Below are positions 49,471 to 63,400 of a stretch of DNA of 64,000 bases, in pieces. This stretch comes from Saururus chinensis (Eukaryota > Streptophyta > Magnoliopsida > Piperales > Saururaceae). The number at the start of each line of letters is the position of its first letter. Positions within the stretch are counted from its first letter, which is position 1. The stretch lies in the NCBI GenBank assembly GCA_035235625.1, contig CP141142.1, positions 49,393,644-49,457,643 on the forward strand, given 5' to 3'. The notes beneath the pieces are model-generated. The model had not been told where the DNA came from. It ran no database searches and saw nothing but the letters and a program-made list of their open reading frames with translations. A program made the translations under genes and the position numbers.

Positions 49471-51113
49471 ATGGCGCTCTCTCTGATGTTGTCGTGCTTC
49501 TTTCTCCTCTTCTCTTTGGCACCCACCTGCACTAACTCTCAGATTCTGTTTCAGGTCTGTCTCGATCACTTTGCCCGGTTTTGTGACCAGCTGGGTATAT
49601 AACATTGCTTTTCTTCTGTGTCCGCAACCTTTTAACAAGTCTTATACAACTTTGTGTGAAGGGCTTTAATTGGGAATCCTGGAAGACTCAAGGATGGTTT
49701 AGTTTTCTTGGCAACCATGTTTCTGACCTTGCTCAGGCTGGAATCACACATGTTTGGCTCCCCCCAGCCTCCAACTCTCTTGCACCTCAAGGTAGCATGC
49801 TTCTAATCTATATAAGATCCATGCATGCTGACCCATACATATATATATATCCACCCCACCCCCCCCCCCCCTTCCCCCCTTTTTCCTGTATTGTTATGCA
49901 TTATAATCTCCTCTTCAATACTCAGGTTACATGCCAGGAAGGCTATATGATCTCAACTCAAAGTATGGGAATGAGGCTCAGCTGAAGGGACTAATATCGG
50001 CCTTCCATAATAGTGGCATCAAGTGCATTGCGGATATAGTCATAAACCACCGAACTGCCGAGAAACAAGACGGTAGAGGGGTATGGTGCATCTTTGAAGG
50101 TGGCACACCGGACGACCGCCTTGACTGGGGCCCCAATGCCATCTGCAAAGACGACACCACCTACTCCGACGGCACCGGCCACCCCGACACCGGCGCCGAC
50201 TTCGGCGGTGCGCCTGACATTGACCACCTCAACACAAGGGTGCAGAAGGAGCTATCTGACTGGCTGAACTGGCTCAAGAGTGACGTCGGTTTTGACGGTT
50301 GGCGGTTCGACTTTGCCAAAGGCTATTCCCCAGACATCACAAAAATCTACATTCAGGCAAGTCAGCCCCAGTTTGTGGTGGGCGAGTACTGGAGCTCTCT
50401 TGCTTACGATAATGGAAACCCGAGGTATGATCAGAATGAGCACAGACAAGAGCTGGTGAACTGGGTCAATGCTGCTGGTGGAGTGGCAACTGCCTTTGAT
50501 TTCACAACTAAGGGCATACTGCAAGCGGCAGTGCAAGGGGAGCTGTGGCGGATGAGGGACCAAAATGGCAAGCCACCGGGGATGATCGGATGGTTGCCGG
50601 AGAAGGCCGTGACATTTGTTGATAACCATGACACGGGGTCCACGCAAAACTACTGGCCTTTCCCATCTGACAAAGTCATGCAAGGATATGCTTATATTCT
50701 CACCCATCCTGGGATCCCTTCAGTAGTAAGTGTCATTGCTTCAATCAATATAATTCCATGTCATTAATTCTATTTTGTATAATCAAGTAGTTCTAATTTA
50801 TAAATTAGTACAATGGAGTTGAGAACATTTTTGTTTGTTTGTTCTTTTCTTCCCACAGTTCTATGACCACTTCTTCAGCTGGGGACTGAAGGAAGAGATT
50901 AGCAAGTTGAGTGCAATCAGAGCAAGAAATGGAATCAACCCAAACAGCAGTTGTAGGATCATAGCTGCAGATGGAGATTTATACCTTGCAGCCATTGATG
51001 AGAAGGTTATTATCAAGCTAGGGACAAGATATGATGTTGGGAATCTCGTCCCTTCAGGCTACCTGGTTTCTGCCTCCGGAAAAGACTACTGCGTTTGGGA
51101 GAAGAAGCATTAA
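49471..51113 (+). CDS. AMY: Alpha-amylase, secreted, copy B (GH13)
   Basis: CDS is join(49471..49554,49662..49791,49926..50725,50859..51113), 422 aa. Gene structure and function are as in copy A: signal peptide [15 protein letters not shown], then the catalytic barrel with Asp199 (WRFDF), Glu224 (GEYW) and Asp306 (DNHD), all intact. One codon is missing in exon 2 (KTQGW against KTNEGW in A). Exons 1, 2 and 4 carry several substitutions, among them FFSWG for FYSWG, VIIKLG for VIVKLG and YLVSASGK for YQVSATGK. The main part of exon 3 differs at only two residues (ISA for ISD, WVN for WVK). Intron 2 is quite unlike copy A (it has a C-run at 49855-49880), while intron 3 and the 3' flank are nearly the same. 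Both genes look functional. Confidence 0.96.
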
Positions 51114-52330
51114 TAATATGGCAACCCCCCGTCTACTACATTGGGAGAAGAAGCATTAGTTCATGAGATTATTTTCAATAATATCTATATATATAATAAT
51201 TTTAAGGGTTGACAAAAGCTTATTGTACCACTCAATTAATTTTTTCATATACCTGAAATTATTTCAAATGGTGAAGTGAAATTGATACCCAGACACTTGC
51301 TCGAAATCTTCTCATCAAAATCCTAGAATTTTATCGATTAGAGATTCCCACTAAAAAAATTTGTCAACTTGTCTATTGTTGTTCTTATGGTTTTAGAGGG
51401 GCGTTCAGCCTTTCGCAACAAAGGCACACATTCACTTGCTTTATGTTTAGTGAAATTGCACTTGACGCAAGCTGTTAGGAGAAACATAGAAAAGCCATGT
51501 GGAGGTCTATATGTACTCCAATAATCCCCTCAGTAAGATTTATGGGGTTACTAGGATATTGAAGGAATTATGGGGTATATATAGACACATTTTTTTCATA
51601 TTTAGCGGTTAATGTTTGAATGAATAAATGCTACATTATCGCATGTCTATTTTTTTTTTATATAATTTCACATAGGTCAAAAGAAAAAAGATCGTAAGGG
51701 AGGAAATTATATGTTTTAGTAGGGGTAGGAGATTCTTAACTTGTAAATCGTCATGTTTAGTTGTGAAAGGTCACACACGCATAAAGGCTTAAGATATATG
51801 AGATTGTGATGGGACCCTACTTAAAAATTATAATTTTTCATTAAAAAATATTTTTTATAAAAAATAATAAAAATAAAAACAACTTGCAACCCGGCCCAAT
51901 CCTAACATTTAAAAACCTGCCTAGGACAAAGGTCATGCCAAGGACGCGCTTCGGCTTGCCTGGTTTCAAACCTACCTCATCGTGACCCAAATCCCCACTT
52001 CATATATTTCTCATCAAAGTCTCCTAAGTCAATTTACTCAATAGTCAAATTTTAAATGTCATTCGATGATCCCAAAATCTTAAGCATACTCCATCTTCAA
52101 ATTCATTATCAGAAATGGCTGTCTCAATTAGTACTGCTGAAGCGCCAGCAAAGAGTCCTATTTGGTATTAACATTTCTTGTGCATAGGTTCAGCGAAATG
52201 CAACCTGATTTAGGCCTCTCAATTTTTATTACCAAACCGGTCAAAGCTCAAATCTCAATTTAGAATTGAACGCGTCTATTTCCCAAAAGAAAAATGCACA
52301 CACACACAAAAATAAGAAGCATTTTTTTTT
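51114..52330. other. 3' flank of amylase B and intergenic sequence
   Basis: The stretch to about 51485 aligns with the flank of copy A. The rest is AT-rich and without recognised features. Confidence 0.45.
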
Positions 52331-53060
52331 ACAACTCAATACCCCCCACACCCCCATATAATTTTACTCATTCTACCCTAATACCCCAATATTTTTGAAA
52401 AATTTTTTGTAGGTAGTACCCTCCGCTAACTAAAATTAATTTAAACGGAGGCCTTAAGTCCTCGTTAAATTTTACATATTGTGATAGTGACCACCTCCCA
52501 ACAAGGAGTTTTCTAGAAGTTTTTAAGTTTCGTAGTAGGGGTACCGACAAATAAAATTACATAATACAAAAAACAAAGGTCTTCGTCAATATCTGTATAT
52601 TGTGGCGGTAACCTCTTGACGGCAAAAACCATCAAGAAGTTTAAAAAATATCTAAAAGTTTCTTGGCGGGGGATATTATCAGTTAAATAAAACTTATTTG
52701 CATGGATATCGTAGTTCCCTGTTAAATTCTATATATTTTGGCAGTGACTACCCCCCGCTAAAAATTATTTAAAATTTTTTTAAATAAGCAGCAAGGCAAG
52801 GGGGAAAGGAAAAAAATTGTGGAAAAAATAGCCACAAGCAAAAAGAAAAATGGTCAAGGAATAAGAGCTACATGTGACGGGGGAAATGAAAGAGCTCACG
52901 CTAGAGAGGTAAGATTGAGAATGGGACATTGAAAGAGCAGAAATAAAATTAAAAATAAATAGTGAGGGATGAGGGGGTATTTAGTAATTTGTTTAATTTT
53001 TTTGGGTGTATATAGGATAGGGGGGCTTGAGTAAAACTTGGGGGGGAAATAGCCTCATTC
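52331..53060. repeat. Possible non-autonomous transposon with internal repeats
   Basis: A phrase like 'gttaaattttacatattgtgatagtgacca' recurs in diverged form near 52465, 52590 and 52725, giving about a 130-bp internal period. The left end (ctcaataccccccacacccccatataattttactca) and the reverse of the right end (ctatttcccccccaagttttactcaagcccccctatcctatata) share runs of C and 'ttttactca', like worn inverted ends. No target duplication was recognised, and there is no coding sequence. Confidence 0.4.
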
Positions 53061-54236
53061 TTTAGAATTTCAAGTTAAGATTTTTTTTAAATGAATTCTT
53101 CACTTAAGACGCTCATGATGCATGCAGCCAGGTCCAACCTAAATGGTAGTGGTTACTGGTCGGTATAATATTCTCTGGGAGGTTAGCATAATATTCACTT
53201 CTCGGGGAGGCATATGGTAGAGCCCTGAGCCTCGGCTTGATTCTGGTTCCTATATCTATTCCCGCTTTGACTTGGCTTAAGAGTTGGTTTTAATATTCCC
53301 TTTGTCCTAAATAAATAGCTCTATTTGATAAAAAAATTGTTTAATAATAATAACTATTTTGTTAAATTAAGTAGGTAAATACTTAAAAAATTATAAGCTT
53401 ATTTTTCTTTCTCTTAAATGTGAGTTTTACCATTCAATAAAATTATTATTTTTATAAATATAACTATTAATATAAGATAGAGGAAATATGTAATAGACAC
53501 ATTAATAAGGTTAATCTCAAGCTGCCCATTGCTCAAGTATCAGAATAACATATACACTACCTCTGTTTTTAAGTTTATAGCAGAATCTAATTTTTTAGAA
53601 TGAACTAAAATTAATTTATTTTAAATTAATGTATGCAGGAGGAAGTACTTAGAAGTAAGGATTGGATTAACAAAAGTTGTAAGTATTCTGAATGAGCAAA
53701 TGCTACCTGTTCCTATGCACAATCACCGTATCAGACCAAATGAAGCTATTTATGTGTGACGGAGGGATGACTTACGAAGTAAGGATTGGATTAACAAAAG
53801 CTGTCAAATATCCTGAATGTTATCTGCATGTTGGAGTTCATAGGTTTTAATTTTGATTCTTGCATGGAATCAGGCCTCCAGAACCTGGACCTAACATTGC
53901 AAGAATTTTTATTAAACCTCCCTACTTTAGAGCTCAAGCAGCTGCAATCTAAGGGAAGTTGCAAGCAAACTTCACTAGGCCACTTCCACTCTTCAATAGA
54001 AATTTTAACAGGAGTACTAATAGTACCAAGAAAACTCACAATAGAAATTAGAAACTAAAGATCTAACTATTAACTGCGATTATTAATAGCCAACACCAGC
54101 CATCATCATCTCCACAATAGTTTGTAAAAACATCCTGAAGTTCAAAGTTCAAACATGAAATTTAAACAAGTTATTTACTAATAGAAGTTCAGACCAATCG
54201 AGCACATTGATCGGATAATGACGAGCAGTAAAACGT
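53061..54236. other. Intergenic with MITEs and a direct repeat
   Basis: A Stowaway-like element related to 10343-10540 lies at about 53293-53488, and a shorter one at about 53561-53649. A direct repeat of about 45 bases containing 'gaagtaaggattggattaac' is at 53651-53694 and 53775-53819. The last 200 bases are probably the polyubiquitin 3' UTR. The small ORFs near 53791-54058 are not supported. Confidence 0.5.
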
Positions 54237-56798
<2,562 letters not shown>

Positions 56799-56890
56799 CT
56801 TGCGAAAGATTAGGAAGCAATTCTAATATTCGAACGGAGAAAAGTCGGAAGGATGAGCGAAGGGCGAGAGCCTATGGCGCCTATTTATGG
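56799..56890 (-). promoter_or_regulatory. Polyubiquitin 5' UTR exon and TATA box
   Basis: The untranslated first exon runs from 56798 up to about 56855. A TATA-like CCATAAATAG lies at 56890-56881 on the minus strand, placing the transcription start near 56855. Confidence 0.65.
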
Positions 56891-57578
56891 GCGAGGTTGC
56901 CGACTTCGCCACGGCCAAATGGTGGGCCCCAGTGACATAAATAACGGAAAGACAACAAATATGGAATACCGACTACGTGATTTGGAGGGAATCTAAATTT
57001 TGACTGGATTCGGTGGCCGTCAAGGTTGACGACGTTAAGCTTTGACCGTAGGGCGCAGCCCTCACCGGCCGCACTACCTGTCACACGTGCAAGCTCTTCA
57101 CATAAAACCTCTATGAACTTGCTATTATTACGTCGATGATAACGATGTGCAAATTGATGGCGATTCGTTGATTTCGTTCTGGATGTTACTTTGTACCACG
57201 TAAACCTCGTATCGATGAGCTTGCTGGTTTTGTTGTCTCATAATTAAGGCTCACACATATGATTCTAAATAAATTGTAATATCATATTTTCTCCAATTTA
57301 TTTATATTAATCAACTTTTATTTAATTTCTTTTAAAAATTAAATAAAACTATTAATACAGAACAGAAATGGCTTGGCTACACAAAAACGAACGACGTAGG
57401 AAATGTTTCCAGTTATCAGGAAACACCAATTATACATCCATACACTATTAGTAATATACTAATAGGATCACCAAAGTACATAATCATAGTTGATTTGTTC
57501 ATTGTTGGGGTTCAAAGCCTTCTTTGGCAACCCCTCTTAAAAACCAATTTACACTCTACTTGCAAATGAAAAAACGTT
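56891..57578. other. Intergenic between polyubiquitin promoter and TPX2 3' end
   Basis: The right part contains a Stowaway-like remnant at about 57287-57367. The left part is the upstream region of the polyubiquitin gene. The minus ORF 57084-56881 is not supported. Confidence 0.45.
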
Positions 57579-60500
57579 TCATCTCATTTGAGTGGCGGCG
57601 GCAGTGGCAATTCTTCTTCTACGAAGAACACGCAGTTTTGGGGACTTTGGTTTGGTGATTTCCTTAGAAGACCTGCTCATCAACAGTTTTAAAACGCTCC
57701 GTCAGGCATGGAAAGTCCTCCTTTCAACATAAGGTGCAAGAAGAAGAAAATTCCAAATTTAAGCTAACCTTTGGGGAAGAAAGGGGTTGGCAAAGTTGGG
57801 AACAGGTCTTGCATGAGGGACCATTGTTCTCCGCATATGCTTCAATTCCTTCTCGTCCTCAATCTGCAGATTTCCCCACACACAACACATCAAAATTACA
57901 TAGTTTGTGGTAAATCAATTGCTGAAAAAGTTGAACAGTGCAAGCAGATGGTGCAGAAACTTGCTTTCCATTACCTTCTGATTCAGTTCATATTCTTCTC
58001 TGTACCTCTTGTATATCATCTCCTTCTCTACGATCTGCAGCAGAAAAAGAAAGTGCTATCACTGTTCATTAGAAACCTCATCTTCAATTATGTAAGAGTT
58101 GGCAGATCAAATTATGACCCAAAATCTGCTTTCTTTGAGGTCTCACCTTCTTATCATATTCTGCTCTGTCTGCTGCCCTGTGTTCTACATGAAGCACAAA
58201 CTCTTGTACTTCTGTTAGTGGTCTCCTTTCCTTGTCCGGAAGAGGGATAGGATCTCTGCCCAACACACAAATAAAACATAAGCCATTAGTGAAAGAAGCT
58301 ACGCAATTTTCTGGTTCGATTCAGGACAGCAAAAGTGCACTTACTCCTTCAATATTGGTGCTGCTCTGAATATCCTCGTGCTTGCTTCTTCTTTCTCCAT
58401 TCTCTCTCTTTCTTCTATTTTCCTCTGAACTTCTTCTTCGTGCCTGATTAAACTTTCGAGTTGAAAAGCCTCAGGTCTAGTGCATTCTTTTGGTGCTGGC
58501 TTAGGGGGTACCTGAAAGTACGATTCAAACATACATTGGAAATCCAACGAATATCAAATGCTTAAATCCTATGAAGTAAAAAAATGCTTAAATTCTCAAT
58601 AAAGACTAAAAAACCGGGGCTTTATTTACCACAGGAATATCAGTCGTGTAAGGATATGGATTAGCCTTAGGAATTCTTGCTCTTTCCTCTTCCAACCGTC
58701 TCTGCATAAGCTCTTCAGCAAGTCTCCTCTCTTTTAAAGCTCCTCTCTCCTATTATGGGAGAAACAATTTTAGTTTTTGCAACAGCCAAACACAATTAGA
58801 ATCCATAAATGCATCTGGAAGAAATATAACCTCGGTATGAAGGTGGAATGGGTTGGGTATTGTAGTACGAAGAAGTTGTGGCTGATCGCATTGAGGTTCT
58901 GAATTCAAGGAGAGCTGGCGGAAGGGACAAAAGAAAGAAAATTGTGAATAGGAACTTCTCTATCAGTTTAATTACCAATTAGAAATAGTTTAGCATCTGC
59001 AGTTTCAAATATCCAACAGAAGACAGATTGCAAATACCTTGTCAAAGAGATCCGCCACTGTCTTTCCTGGCGGTAGTCTATCATCTGTTGCAAAATGAAA
59101 TTCCCGGGGAACAGTCAGTTGACGTTTATGCGTGCATACGAGTCCAACGGCCCCTTTGCTTTCCATTATCTGCAGAAAATGCATTTCATTTCATTCAGTA
59201 CAGATTAAAACTAAAATATATGAGATCAGACTAACTTGGATTAGAAAAATCCAGTCAAGCTTGCCTTCTTATCAAGCGGCTTTGCCTTGAATTTAGGCAT
59301 CTTTTCCAATTCCTCCAGTTCTAATTCCTCAGTGGTCTTTATCCTATATCATTTAGAATAAAAAAAGGACATGTAAAAACCTCACATATTCAACACACTA
59401 AAACAGAACTCCAAAAGTGAAGGCCGCATATACTTTACTTTGTTGGACGGGCCCGCAGAGATGTTTCTAGCCTAGGAGTCCTTGGTTCAGTCAGCTTGTG
59501 TGGCTGGTTAGGATTCTGTAAAATCATAAAAAATATATATATAAGTTCTTAATAAACTCCTAGTATACTTCCTTGTAGAATTGAACCTCGGAAAATAAAA
59601 AATACCTGGCACAAGACCTCAGAAGAAGTAGACAACGAAGAAGGCATTTTTGCTGCATGTATAGCAGCTCTTTCCGTTGTCTTCAACTGAAATTCCTGAC
59701 AAAACATTATATTATATGTAAGAAAATTATGGTTTCAAACGATAATAACAAACTAGTTTCTAGCAATCACCTGAAATTCAGGAATCTGAGGGGTTCTCCT
59801 AGGTGCTGGAGGCAATTTGGAACCCTCAAAGATCTGTTAATAGAAATAATAAACAATTTAATACTTGTATGCATAGATACATATAGCTCCTAGGCTTCAA
59901 CTCCTACGGAAGCTATTCAATTTAATTATAATTGCACACCTTCTTGTTTACTGGTCGAGCCTTGAATTTTGGCATGCTTGCCAACATCTCTTCCTCAATT
60001 TCAGCTGTGCTCTTCACTTTCACAGTTCGAATCCTTTGGGCTGTTTGGAGCTCAGGCTCCTTGGGATATGTCAATTTCAGAACTGGTCGACTTTGCAACA
60101 CTGGATGAGTCGCGTCCTAAAAATATCATAAGATATCCCCTTTAATATTTAAACAATGCCAGACATGAAAATGCATTGAGGAAATAGGTGAGCGACAATA
60201 TACTTGTGATTTGTTTGTGCATGGCAGCTCTATCTTTCTTGTGCCTGAATGAAATTTCTGCACCATTTCTGCAGCTGAAATAAATGGGTTGGCCTTGACC
60301 TGTTCTCGAACATAGACCTTCAAAGAATTCAATTCTTAGTGAGGTCAGGTATATTTGTATATAATTTTCTGTCGAAAAAGGGTATATTATAATACTCCAA
60401 AAACTGTCACAACGTAAAATGTTCATCAAACCTTTCTTTGTGATAGGACCTTTTTCTCCTCTTTCTTATTTTTCAAGGCAGAAGCTGATATGTCACTAGT

Positions 60501-62843
60501 AGAAGCAGTTTTTCCCAGCTTAGATTTATGAGTTAAAATCCTGGCTCTCACATCAAGTATCTGAAAGACAGGTATCAGACACGTTAAAACAGAATCCTAA
60601 CTGAGTAAGAATTATAAGGGGTGAAGAGGTTCTTAACATGTTCGACAAATATAAGATGCAAATTTATAAGAATTATTTGGGTCCAAGGTGTTCTTAACAT
60701 GTTCAATAAATATAAGATGCTAATTATTAAGAATTATTATCAAGTATGAAGATGTTCGACAAATATAAGATGCAAATTTATAAGAATTATTTGGGTCCAA
60801 GGTGTTCTTAACATGTTCAATAAATATAAGATGCTAATTATTAAGAATTATTATCAAGTATGAAGATGTTCTTAACATGTTCAACAAATATAAGATGCTA
60901 ATTATTAAGAATTATTATGAAGGGTGAAGATGTTCTTAACATGTCTCAGTAGTAATTATTTACCTCTCTAGTTCTTCCTCCTTCCAGTTTTTGCCTTTTA
61001 ATTGCTTGATTTTCTTGAGCTACATCGCCAGGTAATGCTTTTTTTGCAGATCTGCAACATAGTATGTTTGCAAAAGTGGAGGGATTAGTGAACAATTCAA
61101 AGTTGAATCATAGAAACCTAGAATTGGAATGGACAACTTGTGAGGAAAATACACCTTGTTGCGCTTGTTAGCCCCTTATGCGCAGACGACAAAAGCAGAT
61201 TTTTTGGCTTCACGTCCTTGTCACCAAGTAACTGAGAAGTGTTCTTAGGCTTTAAACTTGAAGGTCTTTGCACCGAACTGCCAATTTTCTTCTCTGTCTG
61301 TTTTTTTGCATTGCCTTGGACTGGTGCTTGATGCACTCTTGGAGTGCAAATTCCTGCACAGAACCAATTGTAAAACTTAGGTTACTATACATCAAATACA
61401 ATGATAAGAATCATTTTATATGTGCAAGCTTTTAATTTCAAACTTCTCGGGAACAACAATTTTTTTCGCTCAGATACTTTACAGATAAATAATAACAGCA
61501 CCACTGCACAGGCATATTCTAAGTGCAATGAGAACATGAGTACCAACCTTGGGCGACAGTTGACGGAGGATTAGAGAGATGGTCCTTGGTCAATTCGTTG
61601 GCCCCCATGACATGAGAACTTTCATGTGAACAACTGCAATCCACATGGAAAAATGAGATGCAGTGGTTAATAATCACTTTCAAATTTCAATGGTATTCAA
61701 ATGGAAGAATCTGCATCTAAAAAAGCAAGCGAACCTGTCATTCTCTTCACAGGACTTAGACGCACAAGTTGGAGCAGGACCAATCTGCAGTCACAGACGT
61801 TAGAATTTAACGACAAAAAAAATGGATCTACTCGTAAAATTAAGTAGATAAAGGTAAATCCTTACCTGGTCTTCTTCTGTGTGAGCTGTTACTTCTAGAG
61901 TGCCCTCCACAGGACTGGATGGTCAGAAAAAATGCGAGATTAATTACGCTATCTGAGAAAAAAAGAGAGATTCACTTGAGACAGCTCGAGTAGCTGCTTC
62001 CTTACCCAGTAGTCAATGGTTCTGAAGTTGTTTTCTGTGTCGCATTACATCCCACACCAGCGTTCGAATCAATTTCCTGCTTAAAACGTAAATAATTCTT
62101 ATGTTTTTCAAAATACGGAAAAAATGAATGAGCTCAACGGGAGTATCGGGGAATACCTTTACCTCTTGTATTTTGTCAGCATCTTCGAAGTTGCAAAGGC
62201 TTTCAAGATGAACTGACCTCTCTTTCTTTATTTTTGGCATGAAAGCTGCGTGAAAATGGAGTCAGTATACCGAAATTACTTTTTACAGAAACGACGTAAT
62301 ATACCACTCAATTCCTTAAATCGGATAAAATCCGAATACGTATCTGCCTAAATTTTGTTACTACAAATTCAAAATCCCAATGTTCTCACTTCTTAAACCA
62401 AATAAAATCCAAATTTCATCACTTTCCATAAGGTTTTACGGATCGATTTGTGATATAGAAAGAACACGTCCTTCATGTCCTAGTACGGAACAATAAAATC
62501 AGAGAAAATTCATGGAAACTCACATGTCCAGCAACTCATATCAAATAAAAACGAATTTCCATTGCATTCGTTAAGGTTTATGGATCGATTTATAACATAG
62601 AAAGAACGCATCCTTCAACTCCTGACACGGAACAAAGAAATAAGAAAAAAAATGGATCAAGAGAGACATACGGGAAGGAGCGTAAGTGTGATCCCTTCTG
62701 AACCAGAGCTCCGCAGCCCTCATCTCCTCTTCCGTCTCGCTTTCAATGAAATCGAAGAAACGGGGCGCATCAAATTCGTACGTGGCATCCATCTGGAACG
62801 CGTGGGCGAGGGGTTCCTCCGCCCCTTTGGTCTCCGTCTCCAT
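57579..62843 (-). CDS. TPX2: TPX2, targeting protein for Xklp2 (spindle assembly factor)
   Basis: Twenty-three exons on the minus strand give 795 aa, close to plant TPX2. Exons: 62843-62672, 62245-62163 (or 62157), 62076-62006, 61914-61866, 61784-61735, 61633-61548, 61353-61155, 61051-60964, 60560-60432, 60317-60204, 60116-59940, 59833-59771, 59695-59606, 59515-59439, 59343-59265, 59169-59038, 58914-58831, 58749-58630, 58511-58345, 58255-58147, 58034-57975, 57863-57769, 57672-57579. All phases join. The protein activates Aurora kinase and nucleates spindle microtubules around chromatin. Evidence: N-terminal YEFDAPRFFDF, repeated MPKFKARPVNKK / MPKFKAKPLDKK modules, central LTVPREFHFATDDR, PNPFHLHTE, and the C-terminal TPX2 signature from IPKANPYPY through APILKEDPIPLPDKE to RRTMVPHARPVP. 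The last exon gives a basic tail ending TQMR. The intron after exon 15 has a GC donor. Exon 2's 3' end is uncertain by two codons. Confidence 0.93.
60605..60955. repeat. Tandem repeat inside a TPX2 intron
   Basis: About five units of 60-66 bp, built on 'gttcttaacatgttcaataa' followed by 'atataagatgctaattatta', fill most of the intron between exons 8 and 9. Two of them form a larger 120-bp duplicated block. They do not touch the splice sites. Confidence 0.9.
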
Positions 62844-63029
62844 TACTGAGCGCGGAAACCTTTATGCAGCAGCAGAAAAGGGCAAGGTGAATCTTGCAGA
62901 GAAGAACTGTGGGCAGATGAGCGAAGTAGAAGATGGTCAGTGGAGAAGACGAATGTTAGGGGCTCAAGAGGTCTGGAGTCGTCGTGGAAAGCGGGGAAGA
63001 GACGGAAGGCGAGAAACAAAGGCTTCGGA

Positions 63030-63135
63030 ATTGGACCGTTATGTGAGCCAACGGTCGGAAAATTCAAATGAGAACTGTTCAGTGGGTGTGAGGGGCAGAC
63101 GAGGAGCTAGTTTTCAAAAGGGTGGCTAACGGCTA
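63030..63135 (-). promoter_or_regulatory. MSA-like mitosis-specific elements upstream of TPX2
   Basis: Three AACGG cores lie 190-290 bases upstream of the TPX2 ATG: CCGTT at 63036-63040, CCAACGGTC around 63050-63054 and CTAACGGCTA around 63128-63132. The MSA consensus is YCYAACGGYYA, the binding site of three-repeat MYB factors that drive G2/M genes. Two of the three fit all but the outer positions. TPX2 is a G2/M gene in plants, so the match makes biological sense. Confidence 0.7.
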
Positions 63136-63139
63136 CGAT

Positions 63140-63400
63140 GCCGATGGACTTGGGCCTGGAAGCCCATGACGTTAGGCAGGCCCATAACTAACAAGCGCCT
63201 CCTCAATCAGAAGCCCAATTTTTATCCAAACCGGGCCCGTTTGGGAGCCATAATCGTACATCGTACTGCATGAGTCGGCTCGTCCCTCTTTTCTAATTCA
63301 GTGGGACCCGCCATCTCATAAAACCCTAAAATAATCGGCTCCCTCTTCCCTCTTCCTTTCTCTGTTTAGCCAGCGGTTGAGGTTTCAGCGTTGTCTCACG
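63140..63400 (+). promoter_or_regulatory. Site II / telo-box promoter-like tract
   Basis: Several TGGGCC/GGCCCA-type site II motifs (around 63150, 63178, 63212 and 63233) are followed by a telo-box AAACCCTAAA at 63321-63330 and a run of tcttccctcttcc. This combination marks promoters of ribosomal-protein and other growth genes in plants. It suggests a rightward gene starting near 63350, head to head with TPX2. Confidence 0.55.

Noticed and set aside
57751..57757. Stop codon after LPQRLA as the TPX2 end
   Set aside because: A donor CAAAG|GTTAGC precedes it, and a further exon at 57672-57579 continues in phase with a basic tail typical of plant TPX2.
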